DNA from: Aplectana chamaeleonis | Taxonomy: Eukaryota; Nematoda; Chromadorea; Rhabditida; Cosmocercidae | Length of the DNA: 64,000 nucleotides | Assembly: GCA_029168955.1 (NCBI GenBank) | Contig: JAPDOI010000384.1 | Coordinates: forward strand, 496,001-560,000 | Direction: 5' to 3' | In this document: piece by piece, positions 9,406 through 20,814 of the stretch | Layout of the letters: each line of letters starts with the position of its first letter | How positions within the stretch are numbered: position 1 is the first letter of the stretch | Notes under the pieces: generated by a model | Seen by the model: the letters and a program-made list of their open reading frames with translations, nothing else | Databases searched by the model: none | What the model was told of the DNA's origin: nothing | Position numbers and translations under genes: made by a program

Positions 9406-12178
9406 TTGCCTGCTCACCACCATCACAGCAGTTTTGGTTCTTGTGGGCGTTCTTATAATATTCGATGTCTCTATGCTAATATAAGATCCTTGGCAAGTAA
9501 TTCGAGCCACGTTGATAATGTTCTTATTTCTCGTTTCGATATTTTTGCTTTCTCCGAAACCTGGCTAAAAAGTCACCATCTTGTTTCCACAATGTTCGGT
9601 AATTGGCTTAATGACTACAATGTTATTCGCTGCGATCGTCCCCGTCGTAAAGGCGGCGGTGTAGCGATCTTTGTGAGAAGCACCTTTCCGCATTCTTTCG
9701 GAATCTGTAAGGGACGGGTATGAGATCCTTGCATTGGATATTTACTTAAATGGCAACCCGGTCCGGTTTGTGGTTCTTTATAGGATGCCTTCATGTACTG
9801 CGTCAAACTCGGAGCAACTAGTGAAAGCGATAAGTGATTTAGTCACCTCAGAATATTTTGTAGTTATTGTGGGGGATTTCAATTTTCCGGATATTTGCTG
9901 GCAAACGCTATGCACAAATTCCTCTTCTTCAGCAGCGTTCATAAATATGTTAAATGATCACGAATTATCGCAGTTGGTGAAAGACTCAACTAGAGGAGCT
10001 TCCATTCTTGATTTACTCATTTCTTCTGAGCCGAATCGATGCGTCAATGTATCAATCCAACCTCCCATTGGTCTAAGTGATCACGATAGCATACTTTTTG
10101 ACATCTCGGGTTCTAAGCCTAATAACTTTTTTGTATATCGCCGTGTCTTTTCCAGGTGTGACTTTGTAAAGACTTGCAATTTTTTGGGAAATATCAGATG
10201 GCGAGAGTCATTTGAAGTTCTTGAAACAGTAAATGAAAGATACGAATTGTTCATTGAGATTTTACAAAATGCAATGGACAAGTATGCTCCATGGGTTCCA
10301 GTTCATGCGAAGTTAGGTAATCTTCCTGCACACCTGGAGAAAATGTTGGAGCATAGGGATAGTCTTTATAATTATGCTAGATCGTCTGGATATTGGGCTG
10401 GGTATACAGACTTTGCCAATCGATTTCACGAGGAACTCAAAAAGTTCAACAGAAGCATTGAAAAAAGAATAATTGAGTCAAACAATAAAAATGTTTTTTT
10501 CAGATACGTGAATTCAAAACTTTCCCAGAGAACTGGAATTGGATGCCTCAGACATGAAGGGGGAATCGCTTTTACTGAAGCCGATAAAGCCACTGTTTTA
10601 GCCAGGCACTTTGCTAACGTGTATTTGATGGATGATGGGCGTATTCCAGATTTTCATTCTGAAGTTGCCATACCGATGAAATCATTCCCATGGTTCCAGC
10701 CGCATGAAATTTATCAGGCATTGATGAAGTGGCCTCGATCTTCTTCAGTTACACCTGATTTGGTGCCCTGGCCTTTCATTCACGGCACAGCTTTGGTCAT
10801 TGCAAATCCTTTGGCGTACATTTTCAACCAGTCCCTGATGTTTAGCGGAGTGCCTTCACGGTGGAGGCACGCTTTTGTTACTCCGGTTCTGGAGAAAGAG
10901 CCATCTAGCGATCCAGTGAACTACAGACCTGTTAGCATTACCTCTATTTTTTGTAGACTTTTTGAAAAATTTTTGAAAAAACATATTGTCGAGCACTTGG
11001 ACAACAATAACATAATCCCGAGATCACAACATGGTGTCGTCAATGGTAGGTCCGTTGAAACAAACCTGTTGGAATGTGTTAACAGTTGGACTAAGATACT
11101 CGATGAGAAAGGTGCCTGTGATGTAATATATTTTGACTTCGCTAAGGCATTTGATCGGGTGAGTCATAGAAAGCTAATGCATAAGATCAATGTGCTGCAG
11201 TTCCACCCAATAGTAAGTAGATGGATCGAAGCATTTTTATCCGATCGAACATTCCAGGTCAAGGTTGGGTCAGCATTTTCGAGTGTTCATCCAGCAAAAA
11301 GTGGTGTCCCTCAGGGCGGGGTACTTTCCCCAGTCTTGTTCAATATTTTCATCGCTGACTTGCCTTCTACTTTTTCAAGTGTTAACGTTGTGTGTGAGCA
11401 GTACGCGGATGACCTGAAACTATGTAGGAAGATTGAATCGTCTTCCGATTGTTCAGAACTCCAAAATGCAATCAGCGTTATCTCTCAGTGGTCTAGGATA
11501 TGGCAGTTACCCCTTGCTCCGCACAAAACTATCTATCTCCGCTTGGGTAACTCTGAGGTGATTTTCAATTATACTGTAGAAGGAAGCATCGTTGTTCCGG
11601 CGAGGTCAGTGAGGGATTTGGGCTTCCTGTATGATCATAGATTGGACTTCTCGGGTCACGTTCAAAGTGTCCAAAGCAAGGTTCACCTTCGCATTTTTCA
11701 CCTGTTCAAGGCGCTTTCTACGAACAACACCAACGTCCTCTTGAAAGCATATAAAACCTACATTCGGCCGTTGATGGAGTGTGGAACAGCCGTTTTCAAT
11801 CCTTGCAAAAGGAAAGATATTCTGAAGCTTGAAAAATGCCAGAATAGCTTCACTAGAAAGCTATTGATCAGGAAGAATGGATTTTTGTATAATAGAATTC
11901 CGAAATCCCATTTCCGAAATAGGTATTTCAACTTGCCTACGCTAGAATCAAGAAGGAAAGTTTTTGACGCTTGTATGGTCTACAAACTGATTAACGGTAA
12001 AATCAAGATAGGTTTCCAACAGTTCTTCCGCCTAAGACGAACTAGAACGAGAGGTGAACGGTATGAAGTTTTCACTGCTAGAGCGCGATCTAACACAGCA
12101 GCTCATGCTTTTGCTGTTAGAGCCGCCACTGTTTACGGCCAGTTGATGCAGAACACTGCACATGTTGAAACATTTTGA
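9406..12178 (+). pseudogene. LINE ORF2: endonuclease and reverse transcriptase, one frameshift
   Basis: ORF2 codes for an APE-type endonuclease that nicks target DNA and a reverse transcriptase that copies the RNA. The endonuclease starts with CLYANIRSL and FAFSETWLKS in one frame. That frame stops at 9723, and the sequence continues from about 9730 in the next frame with VGDFNFPDICW and LSDHDSILFDI, so the domain carries a one-base frameshift. The reverse transcriptase is complete: DFAKAFDRVSH (motif A), SGVPQGGVLSP (motif B) and QYADDLKL (motif C). Joined length is about 920 residues, the same as the minus-strand copy at 58020-60796. Similarity to that copy is clear but far from identical, so the two are different lineages of one family. 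This copy is probably inactive because of the frameshift. Confidence 0.85.
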
Positions 12179-12390
12179 GTTTTAAGCGTTTTGTTGAAGC
12201 GAGGTTGCTCAGCAGTTAGTGTTACGTGGTTCACAGGTTTTTCAGAAAGCAAATAATTGGAACGGATTTTTTTTTCACTCGGCATTTCCCTATTGCATAT
12301 CGTGTGATCCTTTCGCGGTTGCTTAGTACATATTATTGTAATTTTGTTTTCTTTTTCTTTCTTTCTCACGACGTCTCATATGTCGTAATA

Positions 12391-12415
12391 AATCTAATCT
12401 AATCTAATCTAATCT
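12391..12415 (+). repeat. LINE 3' tail, AATCT x5
   Basis: Five perfect AATCT units end the LINE, 213 bases after the ORF2 stop. CR1 and related LINEs end in short tandem repeats rather than poly(A), so this marks the 3' boundary. Confidence 0.8.
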
Positions 12416-12574
12416 CCTAGGTCGAAATAACGGGTATACACTCTGTCCCTATCAGACTAAGGACTTAAGCACTTCAGGTGTGTTTTTTTGTTCAAAGGCC
12501 CACTCAGTTGTTTTATGACTCATTTCATATGAGTAACTCGCAGTCGGTCATATTTTGTCAGAGCGCAGCCACCG

Positions 12575-12815
12575 ACCGTGGAGCCGCAGTGGCGCCACCG
12601 CGGACCCGCAGATGCACCTCCGCGGACCCGCAGCAGCACCACCGCGGACCCGCAGCGGTGCTACCGCGGAGCCGCAACGGCACTACCGCAAAGCCACCGC
12701 GGCACTACTGCGGAGCCGCAGCGCCACTACCGCAGAGCTGCGGCGGCACTACCGTGGAGCCGCGGCGGCACTATCGAGGGGCCGCCACGACATTGCCGCT
12801 GCGATTTCGCGATAG
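12575..12815. repeat. GC-rich ~24-bp minisatellite
   Basis: About ten degenerate units on the theme GAGCCGCAGCGGCACTACCGC. All three forward frames stay open and give repetitive peptides, so the three overlapping open frames here reflect the repeat and are not genes. Confidence 0.75.
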
Positions 12816-13146
12816 TGCTGTTTCAGTGCCTGTGGGGAGCAGCTCTTCCTCGCAAAGCCGCAGCGGCGTTTTTTATTTTCATGAGATCCCACGTGTCTTG
12901 TTTTTGTTCATGTGATGCTTTGAAATGGAACTGGTCCCTAGAATAGGATTTATTAGAATGTTGACATAAGTATTGGAGAAAAAGGAAAAAAAGTATAGAG
13001 GCACATGTGAATAACTTTTGAATGAGGTTTTTTTGCCGTTTTTCGTTTACCGATTGCCATTTGCCGGCAGTTTTTGGGATTTTCTTGCCGGTTGCCGTTT
13101 GCCGATATATGAAAATCGTTTGCCGCACATCCCTGGTCCCGGTGCA

Positions 13147-13237
13147 GACATCGAATTCAACCCCTAGTTGTCAGTAGCTGCTGCAATTAGATGTTGGCGG
13201 CAGCTGCTGCTGACAGGAAGGGGTTATATTCGATGTC
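13147..13237. repeat. 91-bp imperfect hairpin
   Basis: GACATCGAATTCAACCCCTA at the left pairs with AGGGGTTATATTCGATGTC at the right, and the inner parts GTCAGTAGCTGCTGC and GCAGCTGCTGCTGAC also pair, leaving a loop of about 15 bases. It may be a tiny foldback element or a transcribed hairpin. It starts four bases after the target duplication of the hAT element. Confidence 0.55.
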
Positions 13238-13239
13238 TT

Positions 13240-13973
13240 TTCTAGTACATATGCAACCTCTGTTGCGCTTACGTACTACTCTCTGACAGGTGCGTGCTCT
13301 GAGAGTTTTCGCGGAGCACTAGCCAATAAATAGCCACAAAATGCCTGCTCTCCGCGTAATAGCCGAGAATCGGTCGGAAAATAGCTGCCGCGTTGCCGCG
13401 AAACAGCCGTTCAATAATGCTCGCCGAGAAACAGTCGCAAATGAATACTCTCCAATGGAAGTATACAACGTATTCTTGAGGAAAACTTGGATGTCAAGAC
13501 CGCCGTGGGTTCAGCTACCCATGTTTGCTCGGTTTTTTCTCGGCTATTTTGCAAACAACATTGTTGCAGCCGAGTAGTAGCCAAGAAATAATCGAGAATT
13601 AGATCTCCAGAAACAGCTGTTAAGCCAGGTGGGCTATTCTCGGTCAAGACTCCCAACGTGAAAGCCTTTGATGATTAACTTTCCGTCATTGGCCCGTCAT
13701 TGCTACTATCAATGTTTTATAGGCATCTTTCACAGTCTTCACCGCAAGCGCTTCACGCGCGTGACGCATGGAAAGCGTGCGGTGGGTTTCGGAAGTTCTC
13801 ACCGCGCAGCACGACCGGGACGAGCGGGAAACAACTATGAAATTGCCGGCGGCACCAACAGGGCGGTGCAAGTCAAAGTTGAGCCTCAAAGGTGACATGA
13901 CAGAAGTTTCTGGATTGAATTTGCGTATACGTTAGCCTGGAGTAGTTCCAGAGTTATTTATGTTGGAGTGTAC
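13240..13973. other. No gene seen
   Basis: Words like AATAGCCGAGAAT and CGGCTATT recur in both directions between 13330 and 13650, so an old inverted-repeat element may be present, but no boundaries can be placed. No coding region supported. Confidence 0.35.
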
Positions 13974-13977
13974 TTGA

Positions 13978-14447
13978 AGGCAGCATGCACGCTCGTAAAG
14001 GCAACTGAGATAACTACGTAATTAGATTGGTATGACACAGGACACAACGCCCACGCATTTTAAAGCATCAAAAACGACCCACAATGACGCTACACGAGTG
14101 AGAACTCGGCCCCGCCCCTAGATCTGCACGCCCCTTGTATTTGCGTCCTCTTCAAAAACAGGGGTACTGGGCCATTTCCACCGCCGGCGACGTTTGTGGG
14201 TTGTGGAATGGGCACAATACGTAAACCACACACATCGACGACGGTGGAAATAGCCCAACACCCCTGTTTTGGAGGAGGACGCAAATACAGGGGGCGGGAA
14301 GATACAGGGACGAGGCCAACTTCTGATTCGTGTAGCGTCATTGTGGGTTGTTTTTGATGCTTCAAAAGCCGTGGGCGTCGTGTTCGGTGCCATACCATTC
14401 TAATTCCGTAGATATCTCAGTTACGTTTACGAGCGTGTATGCTGCCT
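13978..14447. mobile_element. TTAA foldback element, CATACACGCTC sub-type
   Basis: Begins AGGCAGCATGCACGCTCGTAAA after TTGA (13974-13977) and ends ACGAGCGTGTATGCTGCCT before TTAA (14448-14451). Inside, two arms fold back on each other: CGCCCCTTGTATTTGCGTCC near 14135 against GACGCAAATACAGGGGGCG near 14279, with further pairing out to the termini. It has no coding capacity. Confidence 0.82.
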
Positions 14448-14451
14448 TTAA

Positions 14452-15507
14452 ACTGAGAAAGTTGCAATGGTAAAACCGCCATGGCGGTTTGGGCGGTGTC
14501 GAGAACCCTCGTAGTCCACCGCGTCACGCGCGTGCCGCTCTTGTGGTGAGGACTGTGAAAGTTGCCATAGCTGATTTGTGCAGTTCAGTAGATATTATAT
14601 TGCAGGCATAATTGTATCTCGCTACAATTAAAAAAAGTTAAAATGCATTGAGCATTTTTTCTGAAATTTTTCTTTTCTGGTCTTTTTGGTCTTTGCTTTA
14701 CTAATCACTGTTTTCTGACAAGCTCGATTTTCTGTTTTCTGAATTTTTATTAAAAATTTCAACACGATCCTGTCTCCAATGAAGAAGCCCTCCTCATTGC
14801 AGGTCATATGGAATTCCCTCAGCGGTCAGAAATTGTCCTCCAGAGGGTGACCGAAAGTCACCTTTCAGGTAAGGCCTCGAAAGGTCAACTGCCCGTCTGT
14901 GCGTAACGAGCCGTCTTTGTATCTGCTGATCACGTGACCCTCACGTCACCACTCGAAAAACAACCAAGCATGCGTCTTCCAATCTTTCGTGATGGCACCG
15001 CAGTCGCATTGATAGAGGCCGGATGGGAGCCGAGGCTGCTATAGCAACCGGATGAGAGTCATAGTTGGATTTGGACTCTCGGCTGCTGCCCTGGCGGTGA
15101 AGCCATTATTGAGAGTAGCCAGTTCCGCTCCAAGCAATGGCTTGTTTGAGTTGATCGTGGAATTAATCTCGCTTCGTCACAATTGCACCGCAGCAACATT
15201 CAACGTCATCGCCAGAATAGGCGCTGAGTAGTATGAAAGATCCCTACTGATAGCAATCCATTCGGGACTGAATGCAGTAATTTAAGAGTCGGACTCCTAC
15301 TATTTCTCAACTTGTTCTTATTGTATCGGGTGAACGGAGATGCGGTCGACTGCGTTGTAGAGCCAGCAACAGCCCGTTTCATTCTCTTGAATTGGTTAGC
15401 CTCTGGCTCGTGGCTCCCGTTTTGCAACGGGTACAGGAAAATAAATGAGATCTGTTCTCGAGATCATAGTGAAACACTGATAATATTAAAGACGGTCTTG
15501 CAATTAG
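14452..15507. other. No gene seen
   Basis: About 1 kb with no supported gene or repeat boundary. Confidence 0.35.
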
Positions 15508-15692
15508 GTGATTCTGAGGCCCAAGCCGCCTGACAGTTCGGCTCGTGTTCCCAATCTACGAGTCGGCTTCTGTTGTTGTCCGAGCCACTGCTGTTGCTTT
15601 CCAGGCTGCTCCGGTTCGCCCAAACAGCAACAGCAGTGGCCCGGAGATTAGGAGAACGAGCTGAACTGTAAGGCGGCTCCGATTCCTACTTG
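15508..15692. repeat. Foldback repeat with CAACAGCAGTGG core
   Basis: The left arm AAGCCGCCTGACAGTTCGGC is mirrored on the right by GAGCTGAACTGTAAGGCGGC. The inner words CCACTGCTGTTGC and GCAACAGCAGTGG are also complementary. No target duplication identified. Confidence 0.6.
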
Positions 15693-15699
15693 GTGCGGC

Positions 15700-16067
15700 T
15701 CGTGCTGCTTATCTTGAAAAAGGTGTCACGCTGAGTCCAATGATGTCTCTAGAATCGCAGATGATCCCCTAGGAACGAAGCTATGGCCCCTCAAAAATTG
15801 TTCTACGGAAGCATGGTGGACGAGTTGTCCGAGGTTCGTAACTTCCGTCATTTGCAACCGATGCATGCGAACCAACCTGAATAAAGAGAGAACCCTGAGA
15901 ATGAAGGAAAAAACGGATTTATTCACCGGAAGTCATCACTCATTTCGCCAGTATTGAGCTTGAAAGATCAAAAAAGGGGCGTGCCAAAGTGGCTTCCGTG
16001 ATAGGGTGGGTCTACTTTACAAATACGTGGAAATATCAGATTTTATCTCTGAGCTTGGACTGCGCCT
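15700..16067 (+). mobile_element. Partial TTAA element, GTGTTCACGAT sub-type
   Basis: Shares ordered internal blocks with 16072-16556 (CCAATGATGTCTCT, GCATGGTGGACGAGTTGTC, GTAACTTCCGTC), and its right edge ACTGCGCCT touches TTAA at 16068-16071. The left terminus is not recognisable. It abuts the complete copy that follows, sharing one TTAA. Confidence 0.6.
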
Positions 16068-16071
16068 TTAA

Positions 16072-16556
16072 AGGCAGTGTGCACGATAAAAATCGTTTTT
16101 CTGTTTTTCCACCTATCTTGAGAACGGCCCCATGCTGTTTCCAATGATGTCTCTGAAATAGTACAAGACCTTCTAGGAACGGAATTATGGTCCCTCAAAA
16201 ATTGAGCTAAGGAAACATGGCGGACGAGTTGTCGGAGGCTTGTAACTTCCGTCTTTTGCAGCCGATGTATGCGAGCTGACCTGAGTAAAGAGAAAAGTTG
16301 TGAGTGAAGGTAAGAACGGGACTAATAATTAGAAACCATCCCTCATCTCACGATCTCGAGCATTCATTTGTTCAGGTTGGTGGGCGTGTGATGCGATTTT
16401 GGGGTTTGCCTTGCGCTCGAATCGGCAACTTCGGGCTGTTTTGGAGCTTTTCCTGCCTCCCTTTCATGCATTCTTTCGACGTCAACGTTACAGTGTGCCC
16501 CTCCAATACCCATTCCTAGTGGAAACTGAAACACGTTTTTATCGTGAACACTGCCT
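16072..16556 (+). mobile_element. TTAA element, GTGTTCACGAT sub-type
   Basis: Starts AGGCAGTGTGCACGATAAAA after TTAA (16068-16071) and ends TTATCGTGAACACTGCCT before TTAA (16557-16560); 485 bp. The interior carries blocks shared with 27862-28347, 32556-33039, 33283-33778 and 48732-49213. The open frame across it has no domain. Confidence 0.85.
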
Positions 16557-16569
16557 TTAAGAAAGTCCG

Positions 16570-16860
16570 GCCCTTTTCGCCCTTCGACGTGAACATAGGA
16601 TCACTCGAGATCGTGAGATGAGCTAAGGTTTACGATCAAAAGCCCCGTTTTTGCCTTCAGTCTCAACTTCTCTCTTTACTCAGGTCAGCTCGCATACATT
16701 GGCTGCAAAAGACGGAAGTTACAAGCCTCGGACAACTCGTCCACCATGCTTCCGTAGCTGGATTTTTGAAGGGCCATAACTCCTTTCTCAGAAGGTCTTG
16801 TACAATTCTAGAGACATCATTGGAATCAGAATGGGACCTTTTTCGAAATGGTCATTGGAC
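16570..16860 (-). mobile_element. Inverted fragment of the GTGTTCACGAT sub-type
   Basis: Reads as the reverse complement of the interior of the preceding element: GATCGTGAGATGAGC, CTTTACTCAGGTCAGCTCGC, AAAGACGGAAGTTACAAGCC, and TTGGAATCAG near 16825. Both termini are lost. Confidence 0.6.
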
Positions 16861-17364
16861 CTAGGTCGAGTTCATACCTGCAGCGACTCTTGACCGCGAC
16901 ACTGTATAATTGGCGCTAATTTTCGATCGATTTCGACGATAATCGTACCATAGCGTCGCTGGTTGTAACAAATATGAACCAGGTCTTTCTCAGGATGGTT
17001 TTGTGAACTCGTGTAAATGATGATGAAATGTCTCTCCCTAATATTTTATTTTCCATGATTTCCCTGGAACCCCTCTTACTTTTTTTAAGACATAACCAAC
17101 ACTGCTAACTTTTCGAAACCTAGAAGGTCATGGTCCTTCTTTGGTGTTGAAAGCGTCATGTACGCTTGATTCAATCATTTCTGCTCAATGGAGAACCTGA
17201 AATGCTCTTCTTCACTTCGTTTAACAATGATGGATTCTCCGTCTCAAACTAAGTAGTGTTTTGCGGCCAAATCAAGTACGCCTTCGTCGGTCTCCTTCGA
17301 AGTCATGCGAGCAATGGACCTCCTAAACTAACACTCGAGAACCACAAAAATCTCATGAATAGCA
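16861..17364. other. No gene seen
   Basis: About 500 bp of unassigned DNA between an element fragment and the 3' tail of the minus-strand LINE. Confidence 0.35.
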
Positions 17365-17699
17365 TTGAATTGAATTGAATTATTTATTTACACGATAGGT
17401 GATGCACCTTTACGTGATATAATTTGATAGAATAATACATATATCGACATCATATCGCACTTGTATTCGAATCAACGGTTGAGTATTGCCGTTGCTCGAT
17501 GCTTGAAGGTTTTTTTGCCCAGCTGTAGTCTTGAATCTTTCGCATAAATAATGTGGCCTTCGAGTACGGTCATACAAGGATATTTTCAACTGACCGTTCA
17601 AATAATTACTCGCAGAACCATTTACTGAACTGTTCAGAATTCTTGCAAACTCGTTCTTTACCATTTCATCTATGTCTGCCCATTTCACCGTTTCCTTAA

Positions 17700-18247
17700 A
17701 GGCAGTGGTCGCGATCAAATATGCTTGTCGTCTTTTTCTCTCCAAATCCTTTCCTGGGTCTCGAGTAGTAGGACCTATAAGAAAAAATCGCGAAAAAACC
17801 ACTGTTTTGGGCCGAATTTGAAACCTGAACTTTCTTGTCTTTTGATGGTGGACGAGCCCTCTCCACATCATCGGCATCGATGACCTCTTATATCAAGAAC
17901 ATCAGCTAGCTTGAAATTGAATGTCAATCAATGAACCTTCGAATTTATGTACACATCTAGTCAAAAACATTGACTGAAGTGATGCTTTCATTATTCAACT
18001 GTTTTTATTCGTTAAATTTGCATTTATTTCGTCCTCTGAATGTCGATGATTTTTGACTGCTCGGCATGAGACTGCGATCTGTTTCTTCATCGCTGTGCAC
18101 GTGTGCACGAACTAGCTTCTTTGGGCCCTAGAAACTCTATTTGTAGACCGTTTTTCTCCGCGCTACCTTCATAGTTTTTCAGCTGTTTTTGATCTAAGCT
18201 GATTTTTGTAGTTTCTTCGATAACGTTTTTCATCGTGACCACTGCCT
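17700..18247 (+). mobile_element. TTAA element, GTGGTCACGAT sub-type
   Basis: 548 bp. Starts AGGCAGTGGTCGCGATCAAA after TTAA (17696-17699) and ends TTTCATCGTGACCACTGCCT before TTAA (18248-18251). The interior matches 21873-22409 and 43869-44416 in reverse orientation and 4955-5328 in the same orientation. It is inserted in the LINE frame and shares its right TTAA with the next element. Confidence 0.88.
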
Positions 18248-18251
18248 TTAA

Positions 18252-19172
18252 AGGTAGCATACACGCTCGCAAAAGTTGTTGAGATAACCACATTAGTGGG
18301 GTCGTACGGGCCCTAGAAGAGCTCTCACGAAGTTGGAAGAGTTGAAAACGAGTTAATATTACCGTATTTGAGCCGTATTGAGTCACAAAATCATCCTTTC
18401 TCCGCCGCCGATACGGGCTCCGCCCCTTAATACAAATGTTCAGTGCTCGATTACGGTCATTTTGGCTAATTTCTTACGCTTCTAACGTCGTAAGCGTTCC
18501 AGGAAGGGCCGTGCCAGTACATTAGCTTCGTTATCCCAACAAATTTGTCGCTAGCTCCGTTATTTCAGCCAATGCGGTACAACTCGTACGCTTCTGGGCC
18601 AATATAGAACAAACCGTTAAATCTTCATTTCAGTTGATTTTTTCCGGTTTTTCCGTTATCTCTGAATATAAAATATATAGCCTTTAAAGGCAGCATACAC
18701 GCTCAAAATTGATATCAATATTATGGAACAAATTGAAGGCCTGAAGCCGTTAGTATTCAGATATAACGAAAAAACCGAAAAAAAATCGACTGGAATGAAG
18801 ATATAACGGTTCGTTCTATATGGGTCCGGAAGTGGACGAGTTGTACGGCATTGGCTGAAATAGCGGACCTAGCTACGAATTTGTTGGGATAACGACGCCA
18901 ATGTACTCGTACGGTCCTTTCTGGAACGCTTACGCCGTTAGAGGCGTAAAAAATGAGCCAAAATGACTGTAATCGAGCATTGAATATTTGTATTGAGGGG
19001 TGGAGCCCGTATCGGTGGGCGGAGAAAGTATGATTTGGTGGCTCAGTACGGCTCAAATGCGGTCGTTTCAACTAGTTTTTAACGCTTGCAACTTCGTGAG
19101 GGCCCTTCTAGTGCCCGTACGACCCCACTAATGTAGCTATCTCAAAAACTTTTGCGAGCGTGTATGCTGCCT
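18252..19172. mobile_element. Long-arm TTAA foldback element, CATACACGCTC sub-type
   Basis: Starts AGGTAGCATACACGCTCGC and ends GCGAGCGTGTATGCTGCCT; flanked by TTAA at 18248-18251 and 19173-19176. Arms of roughly 400 bp (18252-18665 and 18735-19172) are inverted copies; for example ATACGGGCTCCGCCCC near 18408 mirrors GGGGTGGAGCCCGTAT near 18998. The loop holds an extra left-end copy (TTTAAAGGCAGCATACACGC near 18683), so one insertion may sit inside another. Confidence 0.85.
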
Positions 19173-20814
19173 TTAAGGTGACTTATATGATCGAACTTTC
19201 TGAGATTATGTATGACTCTTAGGGAAATATTGATTATCTGCTTGAAATATTGTAGTTCTGATGATGCGGCAGTCCCCGGAATCGGCAGAAAAGTCCGTTT
19301 TTTTAATATAACAAGAGATTCAATCAGAAGATTTACATTCTGAGTTGCCATGAGTGGTCGGATAACTTTCAAGTGGTACAGTGTTTTCGAACATTCTCTC
19401 GAAATTTTCAAGAAATGATCGTGGTATGTCAAGCTTTCGTCCATCAATAAGCCAAGATTTCTCACGCATGCCTTGAGTTCCAATGTGAAACCACAGACAT
19501 CAGAACGAGTGTTAGGGTTTGCTTTTTCAGCTGTTGCCGAGTGCCAAATCTACTAATTACGGTCTTGCCATGATTCAGTAGTAAATGGAGGCCATTGAAT
19601 AAGGTCGTCAGAACCTTCATGTCATTGCATGTTTTTTTGGACTGCCACTTCATTTTGCGCTTCACTGGTGTAAATCAGCTGCACATCATCTGCGTAAGCC
19701 ACCATTTTGCCATCAAGTTTTAGGTACTGTAACCCGCTCACATAGAAGTAAACAGCAATGGTGGAAGAACTCCTCCTTGTGGTATACCAATTGGAACCTC
19801 CCTAATATCAGACATCTTATCATTCGAGAAAGTTCTGATTTTCCGTCCTGTAAGGTATCCCGCCATTAGTTGAAACGTTTTTTCGTTCATGTATAAACTG
19901 TCATCTAAACTCTGAAGAAGGATATGTGGGTTAACAGTATGGTACGCCTCGCCTAAATCTAGCTGCATCAAATATGCCAGCTTCTTGTTTTCCGTTGATA
20001 ACAGAATTTCATCATTGACTTCAAGTAGAGCAGTTATTATGGAATGACATTTTCTGAAGCTGTGCTGTGAAGGGGGAGCCTGGGTTCTAATACAGCATAG
20101 ATCTGATCATAGATGCATCTCTCAAATAACTTCGACGTACACGGTAACAGCGATATTGGTCGGTAACTCTCTGGTGATGTTTTATCCCCTTCTTTTTATA
20201 AATTGTGATGACCTTAGCAACTTTCCATTTTTCTTGGAAGACTCCTGTCCTAATTATGCCATTAAAGAGCGTGGTTAGTTTAGGGACAATTTCATGTTTT
20301 CCTAGCTTGAGCATTTTATTAGTGACTAAATCTAGGCCAGGAGCTTTGTTGGATATCGTGAGCTGAAGACTTTTGAACACAATGTCATGATTTTTTTTTC
20401 AATTGAAATTGGTCATAAGATTCTCCATGGCTTTGATGGGCAGGAAATGGTAACAATTTTGACCACTCTTTCGGAGTTGCGGAAAAATCATTTAAGGTCT
20501 GAGCCGTTAATTCACATGCATTTTCCTTATTTTCCCGACCCATTAGCTTGTGTAACAATTTCCAACTTTTTGCCGGTTCAATTCTAAATCGCTCGAAGTT
20601 TTTGTTCATTTTGTTTTTTTTTTCGAATTCCCGCCTCATACCGATTACAAAGTTTCTTATTTTTCTCAGATATTTTTTTAGCTCCATATTGGCCGGATCA
20701 CAGTAAGTATCTTTGAGTATACGATTACGTTCTCCCATCCATCTCCTCAACTCTAGCGGCAGATACGTATCAACCTTCCTTCTTACTAGAGTGAGGACTT
20801 TTTAAAAAGAGACC

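Larger units (their letters stand above)
8395..12415 (+). mobile_element. CR1-like LINE, nearly full length
   Basis: Holds ORF1 (8668-9402), an endonuclease plus reverse transcriptase ORF2 (9406-12178, one frameshift), and a 3' end of AATCT repeats in place of poly(A). The 5' end is approximate: a 22-base word containing TTTAATTACCCAAGTTTGAG near 8430 is also found at the 5' end of the minus-strand relative at 57806-61768. The element lies inside the hAT element 7387-13135. Confidence 0.85.
7387..13135. mobile_element. hAT-type element interrupted by a LINE
   Basis: The perfect 16-bp inverted ends are CAGGGATGTGCGGCAA at 7387-7402 and TTGCCGCACATCCCTG at 13120-13135. They are flanked by ATCCCGGT (7379-7386) and GTCCCGGT (13136-13143), an 8-bp duplication with one mismatch. 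CAGGG fits the usual hAT end. Just inside both ends are repeated GCCGTTTGCC/TTGCCGGCA words, as expected for subterminal binding sites. No hAT transposase is visible. About 4 kb of the interior is a CR1-like LINE and about 0.25 kb is a minisatellite, so the original element was probably near 1.7 kb and non-autonomous. Confidence 0.78.
17410..20786 (-). pseudogene. LINE reverse transcriptase, fragmented
   Basis: This is the polymerase part of the minus-strand LINE. In order on the minus strand: SNKAPGLDLVTNKML near 20350, the motif A region LDLGEAYHTVNP near 19960, motif B GIPQGGVLPPLLF near 19790, and motif C AYADDVQLIY with the YADD codons at 19685-19696. A thumb-type region follows (RNLGLLMDESLTYHDHF, near 19460), then a C-terminal part after the TTAA insertions (KWADIDEMVKNEFARIL, near 17690). 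Several frameshifts separate the blocks. The sequence differs clearly from the CR1-like pair at 8395 and 57806, so it is a separate family. Confidence 0.75.

Noticed and set aside
12478..12946. Three overlapping frames of about 86-145 codons
   Set aside because: All lie on a GC-rich 24-bp minisatellite that keeps every frame open.
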